The notes beneath the pieces were generated by a model. It did no database searches. It saw only the letters and a program-made list of their open reading frames with translations, and was not told where the DNA came from. Positions 1-5,153 of a DNA stretch of 5,600 nucleotides are shown one piece after another. Both the position numbers and the translations under genes were made by a program. The stretch comes from Elusimicrobiota bacterium (GTDB lineage: Bacteria > Elusimicrobiota > Endomicrobiia > CG1-02-37-114 > JAHJSO01): contig JAHJSO010000192.1 of assembly GCA_018830385.1 (NCBI GenBank), positions 1 through 5,600 of the forward strand. Direction: 5' to 3'. Within the stretch, counting starts at the first letter, position 1. Every line of letters starts with the position of its first letter.

Positions 1-11
1 AGTTCCCCCAC

Positions 12-41
12 TTGACAACCCCGTTAATATTTAGGTATAAT
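12..41 (+). promoter_or_regulatory. Sigma-70-type promoter of the hrcA operon
   Basis: A perfect -35 hexamer TTGACA lies at 12-17 and a perfect -10 hexamer TATAAT at 36-41, separated by 18 bp (17 is the usual optimum). No extended -10 TG is present. Transcription should begin near 47-48, inside the left arm of the CIRCE-like element that follows, so a bound repressor would block RNA polymerase. It is the only convincing promoter I see for the four chaperone genes; the 36-bp gap before dnaK has none. The start point is inferred, not observed. Confidence 0.9.
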
Positions 42-42
42 G

Positions 43-69
43 TTAGCAGTCGGTCTATGCGGTTGCTAA
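43..69 (+). promoter_or_regulatory. CIRCE-like operator for HrcA
   Basis: The left arm TTAGCAGTC (43-51), a 9-nt spacer (52-60) and the right arm GGTTGCTAA (61-69) have the exact architecture of CIRCE, whose consensus is TTAGCACTC-N9-GAGTGCTAA. The left arm differs from consensus at one base and the right arm at two; the outer six bases of each arm (TTAGCA and TGCTAA) are perfect. The element starts one base after the -10 hexamer and covers the predicted transcription start, the usual place for HrcA repression. The hrcA gene downstream supplies the cognate repressor, so autoregulation is the natural inference. Confidence 0.9.
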
Positions 70-93
70 AAAACGTATCTATTCACTGAAAGA

Positions 94-176
94 TGTCATT
101 GCGAGCCCGAAGGGCGTGGCAATCCACTTATTTTAACAACGAGATTGCTTCGTCGCTAACGCTCCTCGCAAAGACA
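94..176. repeat. Palindromic intergenic repeat, copy 1 (operon leader)
   Basis: This 83-bp imperfect palindrome is bounded by tgtcattgcgag (94-105) and ctcgcaaagaca (165-176), which are inverted repeats with one mismatch. An inner inverted pair gcaatc (119-124) and gattgc (143-148) flanks an 18-nt centre. The right half, 141-171, is identical over 31 bp to 5044-5074 in copy 2. It carries no coding potential that I can see, so it looks like a small non-autonomous palindromic repeat of the MITE or REP type. It lies between operator and hrcA, and so is transcribed as a potential long hairpin in a leader of about 218 nt. Nothing else recognisable lies in 177-265. Confidence 0.88.
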
Positions 177-265
177 CTGTCCAGTGAGGAGTTATTAAAA
201 AACCGCCGCCGTAAAATCAACCGTAAATAAAACACAATACAAAACCCCGCTGGGACAATGCATCT

Positions 266-1375
266 ATGCGCGTTTTGAGGCCGGAAATTTCAGAGTATCG
301 CAGGAACAAAACACTTCAGGCGATTGTTTGCCATTATGTCAATACGAACAGGCCTGTAAGTTCAAATGACATCACAGACAACTATGACATAGGGATTTCT
401 TCCGCATCGGTAAGAAAAATAATGTTTGAACTGGAAAAGGATGGGTTCCTCAACCACCCGTACAGTTCGTCCGGCAGGATACCGACGGACAAGGCATACA
501 GGCACTTTGTAGATTCAACCGTTGAACTGCAGTCGGTCGCCGTTGATGAACGCAGGAGAATAACGGACGAATACAGGTTACGCGCCCAGGAACTGGACGA
601 ACTGCTGATAAAGACATCACACCTGCTAGCAGTAACCTCAAAATACACGGGTTTTACGATTGTCCCCAAACTGGAAAAGAACAGGGTGAAGAATTTCCAG
701 CTGGTTAAGATAGCGAAGGACAAAATCCTGGCGATAATCGTTACCGACACGGGCATCGTCAGGCATCAGGTTGTGAACGTGGAGTTTGAGGTTGACGAAA
801 GGACGTTTGACGATATATGTTTTATCCTTAACGAAAAACTGGCAAACACGCTCCTGTCGGATTTGAAACCCGGTATGCTTATGATATTTGACAGTTTTAA
901 CGCAAGGCAGGAAAAAATCCGGAAAATTGTAAAGGCCCTGTCCGCCAATATGATGAGTTCCGCGGACGAGCAGATTTTTATTGACGGCGCCAGCAACATT
1001 ATGTCCGTCCTGGAGAAAGCCGTACCGTCCGACTTCATGTCGGTCCTGAGGGTTATAGAACAGAAGAAACTGCTGGCGAAAATGCTTGAAGCGGACATTG
1101 ACAAACTTGAGGGGGTGCAGGTCCTCATAGGGCTTGAACACAAAATCCCTGAACTCAGGGAGATGAGTTTAATCAGGACTTCATACAAGATAGGGGGAAA
1201 CCCCGTCGGGGTGCTGGGCATAATAGGCCCGAAGAGGATGGAGTACTCCAGGATGATTTCCCTCGTTGATTACGTAGGCCGGATGGTCAATAAAATGATT
1301 GAGAGGACAGCGGTGTATGGAAGACAAAATAGACCAGGCACAACCAAAAGAAGAGCAGCCCCCAAAAGAAGATAG
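266..1375 (+). CDS. hrcA: Heat-inducible transcription repressor HrcA
   Basis: HrcA is the cytoplasmic dimeric repressor that binds CIRCE operators and shuts off class I heat-shock genes. The N-terminal winged helix-turn-helix is visible at about residues 10-83, with a recognition-helix region (45-62) and the family hallmark SSSGRIPTDKAYRHFVD (67-83). The C-terminal hallmark GPKRMEY lies at 321-327. At 369 aa it is slightly longer than the usual 340-350: conserved sequence ends near 348, and the last 21 residues form a Lys/Arg-rich tail encoded in the overlap with grpE. The ATG at 266 is chosen because the frame upstream is open only to 227 and has no other start codon; no good Shine-Dalgarno precedes it, so translation may be weak. 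It is first in the operon, behind a CIRCE-like site. The recognition helix has Lys-Ile where the family usually has Asn-Glu or Asn-Asp. Confidence 0.95.
   Translation: MRVLRPEISEYRRNKTLQAIVCHYVNTNRPVSSNDITDNYDIGISSASVRKIMFELEKDGFLNHPYSSSGRIPTDKAYRHFVDSTVELQSVAVDERRRITDEYRLRAQELDELLIKTSHLLAVTSKYTGFTIVPKLEKNRVKNFQLVKIAKDKILAIIVTDTGIVRHQVVNVEFEVDERTFDDICFILNEKLANTLLSDLKPGMLMIFDSFNARQEKIRKIVKALSANMMSSADEQIFIDGASNIMSVLEKAVPSDFMSVLRVIEQKKLLAKMLEADIDKLEGVQVLIGLEHKIPELREMSLIRTSYKIGGNPVGVLGIIGPKRMEYSRMISLVDYVGRMVNKMIERTAVYGRQNRPGTTKRRAAPKRR
1301..1307 (+). promoter_or_regulatory. Ribosome binding site deciding the grpE start
   Basis: GAGAGGA lies inside the 3' part of hrcA, 9 nt before the ATG at 1317. 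It favours that ATG over an in-frame TTG at 1299, which is immediately upstream of the motif and so could not use it. Confidence 0.7.
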
Positions 1376-1922
1376 GCAGGGCAAGGAAGACGCCTCTTTC
1401 TCGCAGTTGCTCCGTCTGAAAGCGGAGTTTGAAAATTACCGCAAGAGGGTTGAGAAGGAAAAGGAGGACAAATATTTGCTTGGTAAGGAGAGCGTCCTTT
1501 CAAAGGTCGTCGCCTTGCTGGACGTTTTTGAAAAGGCGATTGAAATGTCAAAATCCGCAAACGACAAAAAGGGCATCCTGCAGGGCGTAGAACTTCTCAA
1601 AAAAGAATTTGAGAACTTTCTGGACAGGGAGGGGGTAAAAAGGATTGAGACGGTCGGTTTGAAATTTAACCCTTCCTTTCACGAGATAATGGGGTATGAG
1701 AACTCCGACGATTCAGATGAAGACGGAATAATAAAAAAGGAAATGCAGAAAGGGTACACGCTCGGTTGTTTCGTTTTAAGAGCTGCGAAGGTTGTGGTTA
1801 TGAAGAGTAAGAAGAAGCCCGTTCAGGAAGATAAAAAACCGGAACCGGAAACGGGAACGGGAACACCCCCGGACATTATAGATGGTATAAAAAAGGAAGA
1901 AGGGCCGGTACAGGAAGTTTGA
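1317..1922 (+). CDS. grpE: Nucleotide exchange factor GrpE
   Basis: GrpE is the cytoplasmic homodimeric cochaperone that releases ADP from DnaK to restart its substrate cycle. The 201-aa product has a charged, probably disordered N-terminus (1-27) and a long helical, coiled-coil-forming stretch from about 28 to 105 that includes AEFENYRKR (36-44). The C-terminal beta-domain (about 106-162) carries the family signatures FNPSFHEIMGYE (117-128) and GYTLGCFVLRAAKVVV (146-161). A tail of roughly 40 residues rich in Lys, Glu, Pro and Gly follows, longer than typical. The start overlaps the end of hrcA by 59 bp in another frame, and dnaK follows after 36 bp, so the genes are surely cotranscribed. 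A TTG six codons upstream is a weaker alternative start. The tail contains short hexamer repeats (1839-1862) that suggest replication slippage. Confidence 0.95.
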   Translation: MEDKIDQAQPKEEQPPKEDRQGKEDASFSQLLRLKAEFENYRKRVEKEKEDKYLLGKESVLSKVVALLDVFEKAIEMSKSANDKKGILQGVELLKKEFENFLDREGVKRIETVGLKFNPSFHEIMGYENSDDSDEDGIIKKEMQKGYTLGCFVLRAAKVVVMKSKKKPVQEDKKPEPETGTGTPPDIIDGIKKEEGPVQEV

Positions 1923-1943
1923 CCGGATAACGGAAAATAAAAA

Positions 1944-1950
1944 AAGGAGG
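1944..1950 (+). promoter_or_regulatory. Strong Shine-Dalgarno of dnaK
   Basis: AAGGAGG stands 8 nt before the dnaK ATG at 1959, an almost ideal sequence and spacing. It is the strongest ribosome binding site in the window and contrasts with hrcA, which has none that is convincing. This fits a need for much more DnaK than repressor from one mRNA. Confidence 0.88.
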
Positions 1951-1958
1951 ACATTTCT

Positions 1959-3860
1959 ATGTCTAAAGTAATTGGGATTGATTTAGGGACGTCAAATTCT
2001 GCCGCTGCTTACATGGAGGCGGGGAAGCCGACAATAATACCCGCTGCTGAGGGGGTTACGGCAGGAGGCAAGGCGTTTCCGTCGTACGTCGCTTTCACAA
2101 AGGACGGCCAGTTGCTGGTGGGTGAGCCGGCCCGTCGTCAGGCGGTTTCAAACCCCGAAGGGACCATTACCACTTTCAAGAGAAAAATGGGGCAGGACTT
2201 CAAATACAAAATTCATGGCAAGGAATATACGCCGCAGCAACTGTCTGCGTTCATTCTCCAGAAGATAAAGAATGACGCCGAGGCATTCCTCGGCACCAAG
2301 GTTGAGAAAGCGGTTGTAACCGTGCCTGCATATTTTAACGACAACCAGCGCCAGGCGACGAAGGACGCGGGGACAATAGCCGGGCTTGAGGTGGTGAGAA
2401 TAATAAACGAACCGACTGCTGCATGTCTTGCTTATGGCCTTGACAAAGGTGGGTCTGAAGAAAAGATTATGGTTTTTGACTTCGGCGGCGGGACGCTGGA
2501 CGTAACAATAATGAACTTCTGGAAGGAAGGCGGGTTCAACGTAATATCAACCTCAGGCGATACGCAGTTGGGCGGAACGGATATGGACAATTCAATGGTT
2601 GACCATATCGCCCTGCAGTTCAAGAGGGAATCCGGCATTGATTTACGCCAGGACAAAATGGCTCTGCAACGGCTCCGCGAGGCGGCAGAAAAGGCGAAGA
2701 TTGAACTGTCAAACATACTGGAAACCGACATAAACCTGCCTTTTATCACGGCTGATGCCTCAGGCCCGAAACATCTTACGATGAAATTCGGCCGTGCCAC
2801 GCTGGAGTCCATTGTGCGCCCCATCGTTGACAGGTGCGCCGTATCAATTGACCAGTCGCTCGCTGATGCGAAAATTAGCGCCACCGACATTACAAGAGTA
2901 ATACTGGTCGGCGGCCCGACGAGGATGCCGATTGTCCAGAAGTTTGTGGAAGAGCATGCAGGCAAAAAGGTTGAGAGGGGGGTTGACCCGATGGAGTGCG
3001 TCGCCCTCGGAGCGTCCATACAGGCGGCTATAATCGTGGGGGACGTAAAGGACATAGTGCTTCTGGATGTAATCCCTCTTTCACTTGGACTGGAGACCCT
3101 CGGCAGCGTGATGACAAAACTTATTGACAGGAATACCACCATACCGACGAAAAAATCGCAGATATTCTCCACGGCGGCCGACAACCAGACCTCCGTTGAG
3201 GTGCACGTTCTTCAGGGTGAGAGGCCCATGGCTTCGGACAATACGAGTTTAGGCAGGTTCATGCTTGACGGTATCCCGACGGCGCCGCGGGGCGTGCCCC
3301 AGATAGAGGTCGGTTTTGACATTGACGAAAACGGCATACTGCACGTATCCGCAAAGGACCTGGGGACCGGGAAGGAACAGCACATAACGATATCCGCGCC
3401 AAATAAACTTTCAAAGGATGAAATTGATAAAATGGTGAAGCAGGCGGAGAGTTTTGCAGACCAGGACAAGCAGAGGAAGGAAACGATTGAGGCGAAGAAC
3501 GAACTTGACAACCTCGTTTATCATACGGAAAAGACGATGAAGGAACACGGGGATAAAATTTCACAGGATGAGCGACTCGCAGTTGAGAGGGCAATAAGCG
3601 AGGCGAAAGAAGCGGTAAAGTCGGACGATGCCGCGAGGATAACCAAATCAAGGGACGAATTGATAAAAGCGTCTCACAAACTTGCGGAGTTCCTGTACAA
3701 GGACGCTTCCAAAAAGCAGGGGACCGAGGGACCTGCAAGCCAGGGGGGCACCCGTCCGGTGGACGGGTCAGGCGAGCCCCCAAAAGAAGAAAGCAAGGAT
3801 AAGGACAAGGAAGGCAAGAGGGACGACGTGATTGACGCCGAATTCAAGGAAAACAAATGA
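1959..3860 (+). CDS. dnaK: Molecular chaperone DnaK (Hsp70)
   Basis: DnaK is the cytoplasmic ATP-dependent Hsp70 chaperone that binds exposed hydrophobic segments in cycles driven by DnaJ and GrpE. The 633-aa protein is full length. The ATPase domain shows phosphate-1 motif GIDLGTSNS (6-14), phosphate-2 motif FDFGGGTLD (173-181) and adenosine motif VILVGGPTR (314-322). The hydrophobic interdomain linker is IVLLDV (366-371), followed by a complete substrate-binding domain, a helical lid and a charged tail ending with the conserved DDVIDAEF motif (622-629) plus four residues. The segment after residue 73 runs straight from FKRKMG into [12 protein letters not shown], so the roughly 24-residue insertion of proteobacterial DnaK is absent. 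The linker-proximal motif reads IPLSLG where TPLSLG is usual. The ATG is fixed by the strong ribosome binding site, and the stop overlaps the dnaJ start. No frameshift or missing catalytic motif is seen. Confidence 0.98.
   Translation: MSKVIGIDLGTSNSAAAYMEAGKPTIIPAAEGVTAGGKAFPSYVAFTKDGQLLVGEPARRQAVSNPEGTITTFKRKMGQDFKYKIHGKEYTPQQLSAFILQKIKNDAEAFLGTKVEKAVVTVPAYFNDNQRQATKDAGTIAGLEVVRIINEPTAACLAYGLDKGGSEEKIMVFDFGGGTLDVTIMNFWKEGGFNVISTSGDTQLGGTDMDNSMVDHIALQFKRESGIDLRQDKMALQRLREAAEKAKIELSNILETDINLPFITADASGPKHLTMKFGRATLESIVRPIVDRCAVSIDQSLADAKISATDITRVILVGGPTRMPIVQKFVEEHAGKKVERGVDPMECVALGASIQAAIIVGDVKDIVLLDVIPLSLGLETLGSVMTKLIDRNTTIPTKKSQIFSTAADNQTSVEVHVLQGERPMASDNTSLGRFMLDGIPTAPRGVPQIEVGFDIDENGILHVSAKDLGTGKEQHITISAPNKLSKDEIDKMVKQAESFADQDKQRKETIEAKNELDNLVYHTEKTMKEHGDKISQDERLAVERAISEAKEAVKSDDAARITKSRDELIKASHKLAEFLYKDASKKQGTEGPASQGGTRPVDGSGEPPKEESKDKDKEGKRDDVIDAEFKENK
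3846..3850 (+). promoter_or_regulatory. Ribosome binding site of dnaJ within dnaK
   Basis: AAGGA sits 6 nt before the dnaJ ATG, inside the last codons of dnaK. With the ATGA stop-start overlap it predicts translational coupling of dnaJ to dnaK. Confidence 0.65.
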
Positions 3861-4963
3861 CTACCAAGCGGGACTACTATGAAATTTTGGGCGTTCCCAA
3901 GGGCGCCTCTGAATCCGATGTACAGCAGGCATACAGGAAATTGGCCGTACAGTACCACCCTGACAGGGTACCTTCTGAAAAAAAGGAAGAGGCAAGGGAA
4001 AAATTCAAGGAGATTTCCGAGGCGTATGCCGTACTTTGCGATGCGCAGAAACGCAGGATGTACGACCAGTACGGACATGTAGGGATAGACGGTCGCTACT
4101 CCCAGGAAGACATATTCAAGGGGGCGGACTTTGACAGCGTGTTCCACGACCTGGGTTTTGGGACGGGGTTTGAAAGTTTCTTCGGGGATGTTTTTGATTT
4201 CTTCGGAGGAAGCGGCGGCAGGAAGATCAGGAAGAGAGGACCTGAACGCGGGGCAGACATTGAAATCCCCGTCAACATTACGCTGAACGACTCTTACAAC
4301 GGCGCTGAAAAACCGATAAGTTTTTACAGGACGGAGACCTGCCCCACCTGTAATGGTTCAGGGACGAAGCAGGGGACTACGAAAAAGACCTGTCCCGTAT
4401 GCAGGGGCACAGGACAGCAGGCGTCGTCCCTGGGAGGATTTCTTACTTTCACCCAGCCGTGCAACAAATGTCGCGGTAGCGGGGAAATAATTGATACACC
4501 CTGCGCAACCTGCGCCGGGCGGGGGAAAATAAAACAACCGACGAGCATAACTGTTAAAATTCCGAAAGGCGTCAACTCGGGGACGTCTATAAGGGTCCGG
4601 AGCAAGGGTGAGGCCGGGGAAAGGGGAGGTCCCCCGGGCGACCTTTATGTTGTTGTGCGGCTTGAGAAGAACAATATGTTTGACAGGGATGGGGATGACC
4701 TTTACACCCAGACAAAAATACCTTTTCATACGGCAGCCATTGGCGGCGATATAGACATAACCAGCATAAAAGAACAACTGAAGATGAAAATCCCATCCGG
4801 GACCCAGTCCGGCAAGGTATTCCGGTTGAAAGAAAAAGGAATGCCGAACATTCACACTGGTAAGTCCGGCGACCTTTACATAAAGGTGCTGATTGATGTC
4901 CCGACCAAACTTTCAGAGAGACAAAAAGAACTGCTGAGAGAGTTCGCCCATCTGTCGGAGTAA
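3857..4963 (+). CDS. dnaJ: Chaperone protein DnaJ (Hsp40, type I)
   Basis: DnaJ recruits unfolded proteins and stimulates DnaK ATP hydrolysis through its J domain. The 368-aa product has the full type I layout. The J domain (about 5-72) carries the essential HPD at 34-36. A Gly/Phe-rich region spans about 99-121. The zinc domain has all four CXXCXGXG motifs, starting at residues 162, 179, 202 and 216, enough for two zinc sites. The two C-terminal substrate-binding domains run from about 228 to 360. The length is normal for the family. Its ATG overlaps the dnaK stop as ATGA, so it is the fourth gene of one transcript and probably translationally coupled. No key residue is missing. CbpA-type proteins are excluded because they lack the zinc domain. 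No classical terminator follows; the nearest strong inverted repeat is the palindrome starting at 4996. Confidence 0.98.
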   Translation: MTTKRDYYEILGVPKGASESDVQQAYRKLAVQYHPDRVPSEKKEEAREKFKEISEAYAVLCDAQKRRMYDQYGHVGIDGRYSQEDIFKGADFDSVFHDLGFGTGFESFFGDVFDFFGGSGGRKIRKRGPERGADIEIPVNITLNDSYNGAEKPISFYRTETCPTCNGSGTKQGTTKKTCPVCRGTGQQASSLGGFLTFTQPCNKCRGSGEIIDTPCATCAGRGKIKQPTSITVKIPKGVNSGTSIRVRSKGEAGERGGPPGDLYVVVRLEKNNMFDRDGDDLYTQTKIPFHTAAIGGDIDITSIKEQLKMKIPSGTQSGKVFRLKEKGMPNIHTGKSGDLYIKVLIDVPTKLSERQKELLREFAHLSE

Positions 4964-4995
4964 CCCGGTAGTAGATATTCAGTAATCCCTGTGGT

Positions 4996-5079
4996 TGTCA
5001 TTGCGAGGGCCGTAAGAAGCGTGGCAATCTCGTCGGTAAAAATGAGATTGCTTCGTCGCTAACGCTCCTCGCAATGACA
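4996..5079. repeat. Palindromic intergenic repeat, copy 2 (after dnaJ)
   Basis: This 84-bp element has perfect 12-bp terminal inverted repeats, tgtcattgcgag (4996-5007) and ctcgcaatgaca (5068-5079). It also has a perfect inner 8-bp pair, gcaatctc (5024-5031) and gagattgc (5044-5051), around a 12-nt loop. The two 16-nt segments between inner and outer stems pair only in part, so as RNA it would fold into a long, bulged hairpin. It shares 31 identical bases with copy 1. It begins 33 bp after the dnaJ stop codon, and no U-run follows, so it is not a classical intrinsic terminator, although it could protect the mRNA 3' end. Confidence 0.92.
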
Positions 5080-5087
5080 TACGGCAT

Positions 5088-5130
5088 TGAGATTGCTTCC
5101 CACCACGCTTCGCTCGTGTTCGCAATGACA
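5088..5130. repeat. Half copy of the palindromic repeat
   Basis: The stretch begins with tgagattgcttc and ends with gttcgcaatgaca, matching the right half of copies 1 and 2 at both ends but with a different middle, where cgcttcgctcg replaces cgctaacgctc. No matching left half precedes it; copy 2 ends eight bases earlier. It therefore looks like a truncated or recombined member of the same family rather than part of copy 2. Confidence 0.75.
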
Positions 5131-5132
5131 TG

Positions 5133-5153
5133 TGTCATTCTTATAATATGACA
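5133..5153. repeat. Possible mini-remnant of the palindromic repeat over the mtaB start
   Basis: The ends tgtcat (5133-5138) and atgaca (5148-5153) are inverted and equal the outermost six bases of the repeat family, with only 9 nt between them. Together with the end of the half copy they also form a 7-bp inverted pair, aatgaca and tgtcatt, around a 2-nt spacer (5124-5139). The right end includes the predicted mtaB start codon. Six-base arms can arise by chance; their position directly after two larger copies is the main support. Confidence 0.4.

Noticed and set aside
94..176. CRISPR array or tRNA gene as explanation of the repeats
   Set aside because: There are no regularly spaced direct repeats with unique spacers, and no cloverleaf or T-loop motif. 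The elements are single palindromes.
175..186. Short inverted repeat cactg-tc-cagtg beside copy 1
   Set aside because: The arms are five bases with a 2-nt loop, expected by chance and without a recognised role.
185..191. Shine-Dalgarno-like gtgagga/gaggag in the leader
   Set aside because: No ATG, GTG or TTG lies at a usable distance downstream, so it does not mark a leader gene.
1299..1316. TTG start for grpE, adding six residues
   Set aside because: The Shine-Dalgarno GAGAGGA lies just after the TTG and is well placed for the ATG at 1317. The extra residues are not typical of GrpE.
2432..3184. Long minus-strand reading frame of 250 codons inside dnaK
   Set aside because: It mirrors the codon structure of dnaK, has no family motifs and no ribosome binding site that I can see. 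The + strand gene is certain.
4996..5079. Intrinsic terminator of the operon
   Set aside because: The hairpin is long and bulged, and no run of T follows it on the + strand. It may stabilise mRNA, but it does not look like a rho-independent terminator.
5119..5147. Promoter for mtaB with -10 TATAAT (5142-5147) and a -35-like TTCGCA (5119-5124), 17 bp apart
   Set aside because: The -10 is perfect, but transcription would start near 5154, after the predicted start codon at 5148. The next in-frame ATG (codon 22) would lose the essential first cysteine.
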